Both the position numbers and the translations under genes were made by a program. DNA of 64,000 nt, taken from JABFRG01 sp038210445. Its GTDB lineage: Bacteria; Myxococcota_A; Polyangia; Polyangiales; Polyangiaceae. The notes under the pieces are model-generated. The model was not told the origin of the DNA. It did not search any database and saw nothing but the letters and a program-made list of their open reading frames with translations. Of the stretch, positions 34,516 to 42,790 are shown piece after piece. Numbering within the stretch: the first letter of the stretch is position 1; each line of letters opens with the position of its first letter. The stretch is from contig JBBQWQ010000002.1 of NCBI GenBank assembly GCA_038210445.1, forward strand, positions 266,659-330,658, read 5' to 3'.

Positions 34516-35082
34516 ATGATCGGTTTTCTCATCGGTTCGGCGTGTGTGTTGGGTCTGGTGGGCGCGGTGCGCCGGCACCATGGCCACGGAGGCTGCAGCG
34601 GCGGAAGGTTCGGGGGCCAAGGGCGCGGCGGCTGGGGAGGGCGAAGCTGGGGACGCGGCGGTTGGGGCGGCGGCTTTGGTCCGCGCTTCTTCCTGCGCTC
34701 GCTCTTCGAGCGGCTCGATACGACGCCCGGCCAGGAGAAGGTGGTGGTCGCCGCCGTCGACGAGCTGCGCGAGACCGGCCGCAAGGCCCGCGCCGACATG
34801 CGCGAGGCGCGGAAGGACGTGGCCACCGCGTTCCGCTCGCCGGTCTTCGACGAGAACGCGGTAGGCGCGGCCACGGCGCGCATCGAGGGCGTGGTGGACG
34901 ACGCCCGCAAGGCCGGCATCGCGACGTTCGCGAAGGTGCACGAGGCGCTCGACGATCGGCAGCGGCAGATGGTCGCCGACATGCTGGAGCGCGGCGGAGA
35001 AGCCTTCTGGCACGACGACGAGGGGCGCGGTCACGGGCACCACGGTCCGCGCTCTCATCACCCCTACCGCAACAGCATCTGA
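34516..35082 (+). CDS. Spy/CpxP-like periplasmic stress protein
   Basis: A 188-residue protein, first of a four-gene operon. It has an N-terminal hydrophobic segment (MIGFLIGSACVLGLVGAV), a Gly/Arg/Trp-rich stretch and then an all-helical region (about residues 62-160: LFERLDTTPGQEKVVVAAVDEL, ADMREARKDVATAF, FAKVHEALDDRQRQMVADML). This matches the Spy/CpxP or heavy-metal-resistance group. Histidine clusters lie near the start (RRHHGHGG) and at the end (GRGHGHHGP), suggesting metal binding. A strong GAGGAGG precedes ATG at 34516. CpxP-type proteins restrain their cognate sensor kinase; an OmpR/HK pair lies downstream, which supports the same logic. Confidence 0.75.
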   Translation: MIGFLIGSACVLGLVGAVRRHHGHGGCSGGRFGGQGRGGWGGRSWGRGGWGGGFGPRFFLRSLFERLDTTPGQEKVVVAAVDELRETGRKARADMREARKDVATAFRSPVFDENAVGAATARIEGVVDDARKAGIATFAKVHEALDDRQRQMVADMLERGGEAFWHDDEGRGHGHHGPRSHHPYRNSI

Positions 35083-35094
35083 AAGGACTTCCAC

Positions 35095-35250
35095 ATGCGA
35101 CGATTGGGCATCTTGTTTCTGGCGTTGGGCGCGGTGGGCGGCTTCGGCTCGGAGCTGTTTCGCATGGGCCGTCATTCGGAGAGCCGGCGCGCGGCCTTCG
35201 AGCACCACGTGGCCGAAGTGTGCGTCGACGCCGCCCGCGGGGCGCGTTAG
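35095..35250 (+). CDS. Small single-helix membrane or exported protein (51 aa)
   Basis: A short gene lying between the Spy-like gene (12-base gap) and the response regulator (12-base gap), with AGGA upstream of ATG at 35095. The product begins MRRLGILFLALGAVGGFGSELF, a signal-anchor-like helix, followed by a charged part containing HHVAEVC with two histidines and one cysteine. No family is known to me. Its position in a Cpx-like operon and the conserved spacing suggest a real small protein that may modulate the sensor. It is too short for automatic gene calls to be sure. Confidence 0.6.
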   Translation: MRRLGILFLALGAVGGFGSELFRMGRHSESRRAAFEHHVAEVCVDAARGAR

Positions 35251-35262
35251 CCTCCGGCCCAC

Positions 35263-35943
35263 GTGGCACGGGTTCTCCTCATCGACGACGACGCGCGGCT
35301 CCGCGAGCTCCTCACCGGGTACCTCGCGGAGAACGACGTCTCGGTGCGCGCGGCGGCCGACGGATTGCGAGGCCTCGAGGCCCTGCGCAGTGAGCCCTTC
35401 GATGCGGTCATCCTCGACATCATGATGCCGGGCATCGACGGCCTCGAGGTGCTCCGGCGCATTCGCAAAGACAGCCGCGTGCCGGTGCTCATGCTCACCG
35501 CCAAGGGCGACGAGATGGATCGCGTGGTCGGCCTCGAGATCGGCGCCGACGACTACATCTCGAAGCCCTTCGGTCCCCGCGAGCTCTTGGCCCGCCTGCG
35601 CGCGGTGCTGCGCCGGGTTTCGCCGGAGGAGCCGAGCCCCTCGGTGCGAGAGGGCGAGCTGGCGCTCGATCTGGCGGCGCGCCAGGCGGTCGATTCCGGC
35701 GTCGTGCTCGATCTGACCGGGCTCGAGTTCGATCTACTCTCAGCCCTGGTGCGCCGCGCCGGGCGCGTCGTCACCCGGGAGGCGCTGCTCCGAGAGACCA
35801 AGCGGGAAGACGTCTCGGACCGCGCGGTCGATGTTCACATCTCCCACTTGCGCCAGAAGCTGCAAGACGACCCACCCCGGCGCATCAAGACGGTGCGCGG
35901 CGTCGGCTACGTGTTCACGAAGGAAGCGAAGGACCCCAAGTGA
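35263..35943 (+). CDS. OmpR-family response regulator (CpxR-like)
   Basis: A 226-residue two-domain regulator. The receiver has D8-D10 (LLIDDDAR), phosphoacceptor near D51 (ILDIMMPG) and the conserved K (ISKPFG). The C-terminal winged helix shows the OmpR pattern (LTGLEFDLLSALVRRAGRVV, VDVHISHLRQKL, IKTVRGVGYVF). It is the cytoplasmic partner of the kinase whose gene overlaps its stop. Together with the Spy/CpxP-like gene upstream it forms an envelope-stress module. The start is GTG at 35263; ribosome-site quality is moderate (CCTCCGG-type context). Confidence 0.9.
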   Translation: MARVLLIDDDARLRELLTGYLAENDVSVRAAADGLRGLEALRSEPFDAVILDIMMPGIDGLEVLRRIRKDSRVPVLMLTAKGDEMDRVVGLEIGADDYISKPFGPRELLARLRAVLRRVSPEEPSPSVREGELALDLAARQAVDSGVVLDLTGLEFDLLSALVRRAGRVVTREALLRETKREDVSDRAVDVHISHLRQKLQDDPPRRIKTVRGVGYVFTKEAKDPK

Positions 35944-37064
35944 GGCCGCGGCGCGCCCCCTGGAGCCGCGAGGAGCGTGATCTGCGAAGAACGCGCGGTC
36001 CTTTCGATCACGGGGTTCACCATGACCACGTGCCGCCGTGGCGCTGGCACGAGATGCCCCGCTCCTTCTGGGTGCGCATCCAGGAGCAGCGGCGCCTGCG
36101 CCGGAAGATCTTCTTCTGGTTCGGCATCACCATCTCGCTCACCTTCGGCATCGTGTACTGGTCGCACCACTACTTCTCCGAAGGCCTTCGCTGGAAGGTC
36201 TCGGCGGGGCTCGGGCTCGTGGTGCTGTGGGCGGTGTCGGGCAAGATTGCGCGGCACCTGGCCCGGCCCTTCGACGAGCTGGCGCGCGCCGCCGAGGCGC
36301 TGGGCCACGGCAACCTGGGTGCGCGGGTGGACCTTCACCAGGCGCGTCACGCCGAGGCGCGCGTCCTCGGCGAGACCTTCAACGACATGGCGGCGCGCAT
36401 CGAGAAGCAGCTGCGCGATCAACGGGCGCTGCTCGCCATGGTGTCGCACGAGCTGCGCACCCCGCTCTCGCGCATTCGGCTCCTCACCGAGATGAGCCGG
36501 AGCTCTCAGGAAGACAAGCGGCAGAAGGCGCTGGCCGAGGTCGACGAGGAAGTAGGCGCCCTCGACGCACTCGTGAGCGATCTACTGGCCAGCTCGCGCA
36601 TCGACTTTTCAAGCGGCGATCGCCTTGTGCTGCGCGCCGCCGAGGTGGCCACGCGGGCGGTGGAGACGGCGCGCGTCGACCCCACGGTGCTCGACGTCGA
36701 AAGCCCCGCGCTGGCCTTCGCGGGCGACGCCACCCTCGCGGTGCGCGCGCTGGTGAACCTGCTCGAGAACGCGGTACGGCACGGGGGCCAGGTGGTGGCG
36801 CTGCGGGTGTACGCCCACGACGGCGCGGTGGTCTTCGAGGTCGACGACGACGGTCCGGGCTTCGCTCCCGGCGAGGAGCAGAAGCTCTTTGATGCATTCT
36901 ACAAGCGTCCCGCCACCGAGGATGCTCGCGAGCGCTCGGTGGGCCTGGGGCTCACGCTGGTGCGGCGCATCGCCGAAGCCCACGGAGGCCGAGCCTACGC
37001 CGAGGCCCGGCCCGGCGGCGGCGCCCGCTTCGGCATCACGTTTCCTGCGGCCCCGGTCGCCTGA
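35940..37064 (+). CDS. Membrane histidine kinase (CpxA-like)
   Basis: A 374-residue kinase with two membrane helices (about 55-75 and 86-102) separated by only about ten residues, so it has almost no periplasmic sensor. HAMP follows (RHLARPFDELARAAEALGHG). The H-box is MVSHELRTPLSRIRLL, the N-box LLENAVRHGG, and the G-boxes are DDDGPGFAP and SVGLGLTLVRRI. The first 50 residues are basic and His-rich. A missing sensor domain suggests it is governed by other membrane proteins, such as the two small products encoded upstream. GTG at 35940 overlaps the regulator stop. It ends 3 bases before a convergent gene. Confidence 0.88.
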   Translation: MRPRRAPWSREERDLRRTRGPFDHGVHHDHVPPWRWHEMPRSFWVRIQEQRRLRRKIFFWFGITISLTFGIVYWSHHYFSEGLRWKVSAGLGLVVLWAVSGKIARHLARPFDELARAAEALGHGNLGARVDLHQARHAEARVLGETFNDMAARIEKQLRDQRALLAMVSHELRTPLSRIRLLTEMSRSSQEDKRQKALAEVDEEVGALDALVSDLLASSRIDFSSGDRLVLRAAEVATRAVETARVDPTVLDVESPALAFAGDATLAVRALVNLLENAVRHGGQVVALRVYAHDGAVVFEVDDDGPGFAPGEEQKLFDAFYKRPATEDARERSVGLGLTLVRRIAEAHGGRAYAEARPGGGARFGITFPAAPVA

Positions 37065-37067
37065 ATC

Positions 37068-38873
37068 TCAGCGTGTGACGACGATGCGGCCTTTGCCGGC
37101 GGCGGCCGATACCCATACGGCCTTGGCGGCGACGTCGTAGTAGGCGCCTTCGGGCGCGGCGGACCAGGCGTCGCGGGTGGGAAAGACGGTGACGATTGCG
37201 CCGTCGATGGCCACCGTGGTGGGCGCCGCCTCCGAGCGAATGCGGGCGCGGACGGCGCGACGCGACGGCGCGACGGTGAGCGTGGACTCGGCGCCGCTCG
37301 ACTGGGCGGTGAGCTCCACGGCGGCGTCGTCTTCTTCGCGCAGGGTGAAGCGCGAGAGCGTGGCGCCGGGATAGGCCAGCACGGTGAGTGCACCCTTCGA
37401 CCGCTCGTCGCCCAGGCCATTGGCAGCGTCGACCACGTCGAGCGGCACGATGGCGCCTTCGCGAATGAAGAGCGGAATCTTCCCGATGTCGCCGCCGTCG
37501 GTGAAGGGTACCGTGGTGCCGCCTTCGAGGGCGCGGTGGTCGTAAAAATCGTAGTAGCGGCCGGCGGGCAAGACGACGGTGCGGGCGCCCGTTCCTTCGA
37601 GGAGCGGCGCCACCAGGAACGCGCCGCCCAAGTGATAGCGATAGTCGCCGGCCCATGCGGCCTCGTCGCCCAGAGGTTCGACCATGGGCGCGCCGCCGGC
37701 CAGCGCCGCCGCCTGCGTGCTCACGAAGAACGGCACCAGGGCCTGGTGCAGCTTGGCCCAGTACTTGTAGGATACAACCACCTCGTCGGCGCGGGCGGGC
37801 ACGGTCCAGGGGGCGAAGTTGCCGCGCCCGTGCAGCTGCATGAAGGGCGTCATGGCCGAGGTGGCGGTCCACTTGGCGAAGTTCACCGGATCGAACGGGA
37901 TCTCCGGACCGGTGAGGTTCTTGTCGTCGTGGTCGAGGTAGCCGCCGATGTCGCTGCCCACCACCTGGTAGCCGGCCTTGGCGGAGACGAACATCTCCTG
38001 GAGCGCGTCGATGAGCCCCACCCAGTCGCGGCGGTTGTCGCCCATCCAGGCGATGGGCGCGTGCTCTTTCTTGGCGAAGAAGCGACCCTTGAAGTCGTAG
38101 CTCTCGTCCCAGCCGCGAACCATGGTGACGAAGTCCTTGCCGCGCTTGGCCTGTCCGTAGGCCAGGAAGTCTTCGTAGTACTTCTCGGAGTAGGCCTGGT
38201 GCGGCACGTCGCCTTGCGCGGTGGTGAGCACGTCCTTCTTCACGTAGCTCTCGCCGAAGTCGAGCTTCCAGCCGTCGATGCCCGCCCCCAGCACGCCATC
38301 TTGCTGACCGTGCCACCAGGTGCGGGCGCGGGCGTTGAAGAAGTCGACCGCGGCTCCCCTGCCCTTCCACCAAAAGTACTGGTCGGCGTCGTTGACGAAG
38401 TAACCGCAGCGCTCGCCCTCGGCGAAGTTGGGCGAGGCGCCCACGTAGGTGTCGCCGCCCGGCTCGAAGTCGAGTCCGGTGCTGTTGACCATGGACGTGA
38501 TCCACAGCACCACGCGCACCCCGCGACCGTGCATGTCGGCCACCAGCTTCGGAAACTCTGGGTAGCGCTTGGGGTTGGCGACGAACGTGTTGTAGTGAGT
38601 CTCCCACGGGCTATCGAGCACCACCGCGCCCACCGGGATGTCGCGCTCCCGAAAGCCGTCGACGAACGCATAGGTGTCGGCGCCGGTGGAGATGTCTTTG
38701 CTGATCCACGGCGAGAAGGCCCAGCGCGGCACCACGCGGGTGGGCGCGGCGAGCGGCGCCTCTTCCGGGTGACAAGGCGCGGCGGCGTCGACCGGCACCG
38801 GCGTGCTGCCACTGCTGCTGCAGGCACCGGCCAAGAAAAGAAGGACACAGGAAGCAGAGCCGCGAAAGCGCAT
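37068..38873 (-). CDS. Glycoside hydrolase family 31 lipoprotein (alpha-glucosidase/xylosidase type)
   Basis: A 601-residue surface glycosidase. A lipoprotein signal peptide (lipobox around LAGAC, C18) is followed almost directly by the GH31 barrel. The catalytic nucleophile is D205 in GWKLDFGES, and the acid/base is D279 in WMGDNRRDW. Surrounding motifs are typical (WFSP-like RWAFSPWISK, SDIGGY, PFFVSTQ). C-terminal beta domains follow. The N-terminal mutarotase-like beta-sandwich found in most GH31 enzymes is absent, as the barrel begins near residue 48. Substrate cannot be set from sequence; alpha-glucosidic or xylosidic links are likely. The gene stands alone and ends next to the two-component operon. 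Confidence 0.85.
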   Translation of the reverse strand: MRFRGSASCVLLFLAGACSSSGSTPVPVDAAAPCHPEEAPLAAPTRVVPRWAFSPWISKDISTGADTYAFVDGFRERDIPVGAVVLDSPWETHYNTFVANPKRYPEFPKLVADMHGRGVRVVLWITSMVNSTGLDFEPGGDTYVGASPNFAEGERCGYFVNDADQYFWWKGRGAAVDFFNARARTWWHGQQDGVLGAGIDGWKLDFGESYVKKDVLTTAQGDVPHQAYSEKYYEDFLAYGQAKRGKDFVTMVRGWDESYDFKGRFFAKKEHAPIAWMGDNRRDWVGLIDALQEMFVSAKAGYQVVGSDIGGYLDHDDKNLTGPEIPFDPVNFAKWTATSAMTPFMQLHGRGNFAPWTVPARADEVVVSYKYWAKLHQALVPFFVSTQAAALAGGAPMVEPLGDEAAWAGDYRYHLGGAFLVAPLLEGTGARTVVLPAGRYYDFYDHRALEGGTTVPFTDGGDIGKIPLFIREGAIVPLDVVDAANGLGDERSKGALTVLAYPGATLSRFTLREEDDAAVELTAQSSGAESTLTVAPSRRAVRARIRSEAAPTTVAIDGAIVTVFPTRDAWSAAPEGAYYDVAAKAVWVSAAAGKGRIVVTR

Positions 38874-38965
38874 GGGATTCTCCCTAACATCGTTACGCGG
38901 TCACGCAAGCAAACCCGAGTGCCGGCTCCTGCGCGACTGGAAGGGGTGCTAGGAAGCGTGTCTCG

Positions 38966-40066
38966 ATGTCTCAAGAAGGCTGGCTGAGCGAGTACGACCG
39001 CGTCGCCCCCACCCTCGTGGCGCACGGCGAGGCCTTGCGCGGCGAGCTGGCCCACTGGCTCTCGCTGGAGCCGGCGCTGAAGGTGCACTCGGTGACCATG
39101 CGCCTCAAGGCTCGCGACAGCCTGTCGCGCAAGCTCGCGCGCCCGGACCGCACCTACGGGCGCCTTTGGGACGTGACGGACGTCATCGGGCTCCGCGTCA
39201 TCACCTACTTCGAAGACGGCGTCGACCGCGTGGGCGAGCTGGTCGAAGCGCGCCTGCCGGTGGACTTCGTGCACTCCGTCGACAAACGCAGCGATCGCGT
39301 TCCCGCCTCGGGCGATCGCAGCAACTTCGGCTATCGCTCGCTCCACTACGTGTGCCGGCTCCCGGAGATTCCCGGCGACGTTCGCTGCGAAATTCAAGTG
39401 CGCACCATGCTGGAGCACGCCTGGGCGGAGATCGAGCACGACCTCGGCTACAAATCCGAGGAGGTGGTGCCGGCGGTGGTGCGGCGCCGGCTCCAGCGGC
39501 TGGCGGGTCTGCTGGAGCTGGCGGACCAGGAGTTCGGTTCCATCCGCCGCGAGCTCGAGGTGTATGCGCGCGACTTGCCTACGCGCATGGCCGAGGCGGG
39601 CGACGCGATACCCCTCGATAGGCTCTCGCTGGAAGCGCTCTTGGCGTGCGAAGAGGCGGAGACCCTGGACCGCGACGTGGCGGCGGAGCTGGGCAAGGAG
39701 CTGGGGAGCGAGCCGTTCTTTCCCGATTACTTGCTGAAAATGCTGAGCGCCGGCGGCATTCACACGGTGGCCGCCGCGCGCGAGGGCCTGGTGCGCCAGC
39801 GCGCCGTGATTCGCGGGATGGTGAAGCCCTACTTCGCGTTCGCCTCGCGCACCTGGAGCCTTTCGCCCGAGAAGATGGACCGCGTCTTCCGCGGCTACGG
39901 GCTGTTCTTTTTGGCCCACGTGGCGGTGCTGGGGGCGCCGGCGCTGGGCATTAACAAGGTGGAGCGCCTGACCCACCTGTACCGGGAGCTCGACTACCCG
40001 GACGACGCGGAGTCGGCCCAGCACGTGGCGAGCCGGCTGGTCGACGCATTTCGCGACGTCGGGTGA
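38966..40066 (+). CDS. RelA/SpoT-domain alarmone synthetase with C-terminal extension
   Basis: A 366-residue protein with a synthetase domain at about residues 20-185. It shows RLKARDSLSRKL, VTDVIGLRVITYFEDG, the GYRSLHY motif and EIQVRTMLEHAWAEIEHDLG, all key to (p)ppGpp synthesis. No hydrolase HD domain precedes it and no TGS/ACT regulatory region follows, as in small alarmone synthetases. Such enzymes are normally about 200-250 residues; here about 170 extra residues of unknown fold follow (LPDYLLKMLSAGG-like helices). It likely makes (p)ppGpp or related nucleotides. A TerB-like gene begins 28 bases later and is probably co-transcribed. Confidence 0.82.
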   Translation: MSQEGWLSEYDRVAPTLVAHGEALRGELAHWLSLEPALKVHSVTMRLKARDSLSRKLARPDRTYGRLWDVTDVIGLRVITYFEDGVDRVGELVEARLPVDFVHSVDKRSDRVPASGDRSNFGYRSLHYVCRLPEIPGDVRCEIQVRTMLEHAWAEIEHDLGYKSEEVVPAVVRRRLQRLAGLLELADQEFGSIRRELEVYARDLPTRMAEAGDAIPLDRLSLEALLACEEAETLDRDVAAELGKELGSEPFFPDYLLKMLSAGGIHTVAAAREGLVRQRAVIRGMVKPYFAFASRTWSLSPEKMDRVFRGYGLFFLAHVAVLGAPALGINKVERLTHLYRELDYPDDAESAQHVASRLVDAFRDVG

Positions 40067-40094
40067 CGCCGATCTCGGCTAACGTGCCGGCGCG

Positions 40095-40472
40095 ATGATG
40101 GACCTCGAAGAGCGGCACAAGGTGTGTGAGTTGATCGAAACGGTGATCGGCGCCGACGGCGTCATCGCCGAGAGCGAGCGCGAGTTCTTGCGGAAGATCG
40201 TCCAGAAGTTCGGTCTGCCCGAGCGCGCCGCGACGACGGCGCACGGGGAAACGGATTTCGGGCGCGCCACCACGACGCTGCGTGCGCTTCCAGAAGACGC
40301 GCGGCCCAGGGTCATGGCGCTCCTGGTGGAGGCTGCGGTGGTCGATGGCTACGTCGACGCGCAGGAGCGTGTGCTGCTCCTGGCCTCGGCGGCGGCGCTG
40401 GGCATCGAAGCCACCGCCCTCGAGGAGCGCATCACCTGGCGCCTGAAGTCGATGGTCCCGCCTGCGCTCTGA
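40095..40472 (+). CDS. TerB-family protein
   Basis: A 125-residue helical protein matching the TerB/DjlA-N fold. It has two repeats of an acidic metal-binding turn: ETVIGADGVIAESEREFL (about 15-32) and EAAVVDGYVDAQERVLLL (about 80-97). TerB domains bind divalent metal through these turns and occur in tellurite-resistance and phage-defence clusters. Here it appears with an alarmone synthetase, which is an unusual partner. ATG occurs twice at 40095 and 40098. Function unknown; a sensor or adaptor for the enzyme upstream is a reasonable guess. Confidence 0.75.
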   Translation: MMDLEERHKVCELIETVIGADGVIAESEREFLRKIVQKFGLPERAATTAHGETDFGRATTTLRALPEDARPRVMALLVEAAVVDGYVDAQERVLLLASAAALGIEATALEERITWRLKSMVPPAL

Positions 40473-40502
40473 GCGGAACCACGTGTAGAACGCACTTATC
40501 TC

Positions 40503-41225
40503 TCAGAACGAGAGCGCGGCGCCCAGGCGGAAGAAGGTTCCACGGAAGGCGACCTCACCCAGGTTGGCCGAGGCCACCCGGCCGGTGACCTTGTCTTGGT
40601 CGGAGGGCGTGAACTGCCAGTCGCGCGAGGTGGTCCAGCCGTAGCCCCACTCGCCGGTGGCCCAGAGGCGCGGCGGATGCCGCTCGGGGTTCGAACGCGA
40701 CGTGAAGAGGAACGCGGCGCCCAGGCTGGCGTCGGCGGCGAAGACGAAACCCGAGTCGGATATTGCTTGATCGCCGGCGGAGCCGTCTTTGATAGAGGCG
40801 GTCATGAAGAGCGGGCCCGGCGCCAACTTGCCGAAGGCGTAGAGCCACGGCGTGATGTGGTAGCGGGCCTCGAGCGGCACGGTGAAGCGGTGCGCGCCGA
40901 GCGACGCCTTCTGACCGCGCGCCTCAGAGGACGACGCGCCAAGGTCGATGCCCAGGCCTACTGCGAGCGAGAAGCGGTCCTTCACCCAGAAGGTGCGCGA
41001 GCCGGCGAAGCTCCAGGCGGCCAGGTAGTCGGTTTTGGCGAAGGGATCGTACCCGGCGTTGGGAACCCACTGCGAGCGCAGCGAGAGGCTCACCTGGCTG
41101 AAACGCTGGAGCGAGCCGAGGCCGGCGGCTGCGGGCGCCTCCGGCTGGTCTTGCGTCTCTTCCTCGGCCGCGGCCGAGCCCGCCGCGAGAAAGACCGCGA
41201 GCGCGATGGCAACTGCTGAGTTCAT
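40503..41225 (-). CDS. Outer-membrane beta-barrel-like protein
   Basis: A 240-residue exported protein, last of a three-gene operon. A signal peptide (MNSAVAIALAVFLAAGSAAA) is followed by an acidic linker and alternating amphipathic strands (VSLSLRSQWVPNAGYD, FSLAVGLGIDLGA, FTVPLEARYHITPWLYAFGK, LWATGEWGYGW). It closes with a C-terminal strand ending LGAALSF, where the terminal Phe is typical of barrel proteins. ATG at 41225 has a strong GGAGGG upstream and overlaps the preceding stop (ATGA). Probably an outer-membrane partner of the two beta-propeller lipoproteins encoded before it. Confidence 0.72.
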   Translation of the reverse strand: MNSAVAIALAVFLAAGSAAAEEETQDQPEAPAAAGLGSLQRFSQVSLSLRSQWVPNAGYDPFAKTDYLAAWSFAGSRTFWVKDRFSLAVGLGIDLGASSSEARGQKASLGAHRFTVPLEARYHITPWLYAFGKLAPGPLFMTASIKDGSAGDQAISDSGFVFAADASLGAAFLFTSRSNPERHPPRLWATGEWGYGWTTSRDWQFTPSDQDKVTGRVASANLGEVAFRGTFFRLGAALSF

Positions 41226-42790
41226 AGACCCTCCTGGAGCAAACCGAAGAACGAGCGCGCGGTGCGAAGGTCCGGCGCCTCGGCGTCGAGCACCGTGACG
41301 CCGGTGGTACCGCGGGTGTCGAGAGCCACCAGCGCCCGACCTCCGTCGGTGCGTTTGAGATCGAAGACGTCGCGAATGGGCCGCTCGAGGGGCAAGGGCA
41401 ACGGGGCCAGGTTGCTCACGGGGATCTGCGCGAGGTTGTTGGTCCCTGGCCCGAAGGCCCAAAGCCGGAGACCGTCGGCCGAGGGCACCACGCGCGCCGT
41501 CTGCAGCGTGGTGAGGGGCGAGGCGGTGCGTGACTTGAGGTTGAGGACGTAGAACCCGGTGCCCGCCGAGGAGAGCACTTTCAGGTCCTGATTCGGCGCC
41601 TGCAGGCTGCTCACCTGCGCGGCGCCGCCCGCGATGTTCACCACCTCGACGCTGCGGTAGGGCTGGCCGCTGGTGCGCCCGAGGGCCCAGAACGCCACGC
41701 TGGTGGTGCTCCCGTAGAGCAGCGCCACGTCGCCGGTGCCGCCCGGCGCCACCTGGTCGGTCACCAGCGAGACGCGCTGATAGGCGGAAGGTAGGTCGAC
41801 CGCGGTGGTCACGCTGGTCGCCGGGTCTACCAGCACGGCTTTCATGGTCTGCGGTACCAGCGCCGCCAGCCGCAGGCCGCCGTCGGTGCGCAGGAACGTG
41901 ATGTCGGAGGCGATGCCGCCGACGTCGGCCAGGTTCACGAGCGGGGTAAAGTCGTTGGGCGCGGTGCTCCCGGCGGGGTTCGGCGCCAGCGTCAGCAAGA
42001 AGACGTTGCTGTCGTCTGCCATGCGCACCGCGATGCGCGCGTCGTCGCTCTTGTTGGCTTCGCCGTCGTCGGCCACCACCCCCGCTGGTCTCAGGTTCCG
42101 AGTCGAGAGACCATTGGAGAGGCGAACGGTGATCTCCGGCCTTGCGGGTGTATCTTGCACGTGTTCGAGATCGAGGATCGACACGTCTTGGTCGGTCTCC
42201 ACCACCAAGAGGTGGCGCTTGCCGCCGGGGAGCGTGAGCTCGGGTGTGAAGGTGAGGCGCTGCGGGCGCCCGCCGAAGCTGCGCAGGGTGCGGAAGGTGA
42301 CGGCCTTCTCGGGCGCGGCGGTGAGGTCTACGAATACCAGCTGGTTGGGGTTCTCGACGAAGGCGCGACCGTCGCCGCCGGGAAAGATGACCGCCCAGCG
42401 GCCGGCCGGATCGAGCGCGAGACCGGAGAGCGGCGTAGGCAGCTCGATGCGGCGCGAGACCTGACTACCGTCGTCGACCACCGTGAGCGAGGGACCCTGA
42501 TCGTCTTGCTTCTTCTTGGGCACATCGCCGGTGGAGAGCACGAAGAGGCGCTTCTGGTCGGCCGAGGCCTTCACGTTGACCACGCCCTTGCCCACGCTGA
42601 CCGAGGTCCGAAGCAGCTCGAGATCGGCGGTAGGGCGCGCCAGCACCACGCGGTGTGCGCCGTCGTCGACCAGCGCCAGCGAGCCCTCGAGGCCCACCGC
42701 AGTGACCGACGTGACCGGAGCGTCCCAGGCCTCCGGGCGCTCCCCGCAGGCGGCGGCGGCGAGACAAGCGAGTACGAGAATGCGCTTCAT
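41222..42790 (-). CDS. Beta-propeller surface lipoprotein
   Basis: A 522-residue lipoprotein, with signal MKRILVLACLAAAAC and C15 as the lipid site. The body is repeated strand motifs (VVDDGSQVSRRIEL, GLALDPAGRWAVIFPG, LVVETDQDVSILDLEH, LRLAALVPQTMKAVLVDP), giving one or more beta-propellers like YncE-type proteins. A lysine-rich loop (PKKKQDD) stands out. It overlaps the upstream and downstream genes by 4 bases each, so the three are made together. Lipid-anchored propellers often mediate surface binding; the ligand is unknown. Confidence 0.72.
   Translation of the reverse strand: MKRILVLACLAAAACGERPEAWDAPVTSVTAVGLEGSLALVDDGAHRVVLARPTADLELLRTSVSVGKGVVNVKASADQKRLFVLSTGDVPKKKQDDQGPSLTVVDDGSQVSRRIELPTPLSGLALDPAGRWAVIFPGGDGRAFVENPNQLVFVDLTAAPEKAVTFRTLRSFGGRPQRLTFTPELTLPGGKRHLLVVETDQDVSILDLEHVQDTPARPEITVRLSNGLSTRNLRPAGVVADDGEANKSDDARIAVRMADDSNVFLLTLAPNPAGSTAPNDFTPLVNLADVGGIASDITFLRTDGGLRLAALVPQTMKAVLVDPATSVTTAVDLPSAYQRVSLVTDQVAPGGTGDVALLYGSTTSVAFWALGRTSGQPYRSVEVVNIAGGAAQVSSLQAPNQDLKVLSSAGTGFYVLNLKSRTASPLTTLQTARVVPSADGLRLWAFGPGTNNLAQIPVSNLAPLPLPLERPIRDVFDLKRTDGGRALVALDTRGTTGVTVLDAEAPDLRTARSFFGLLQEGL

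Noticed and set aside
38918..38935. TTTGCT with upstream GGCAC on the minus strand before the GH31 gene
   Set aside because: The two boxes are 11 bases apart, so the spacing is wrong for sigma-54.
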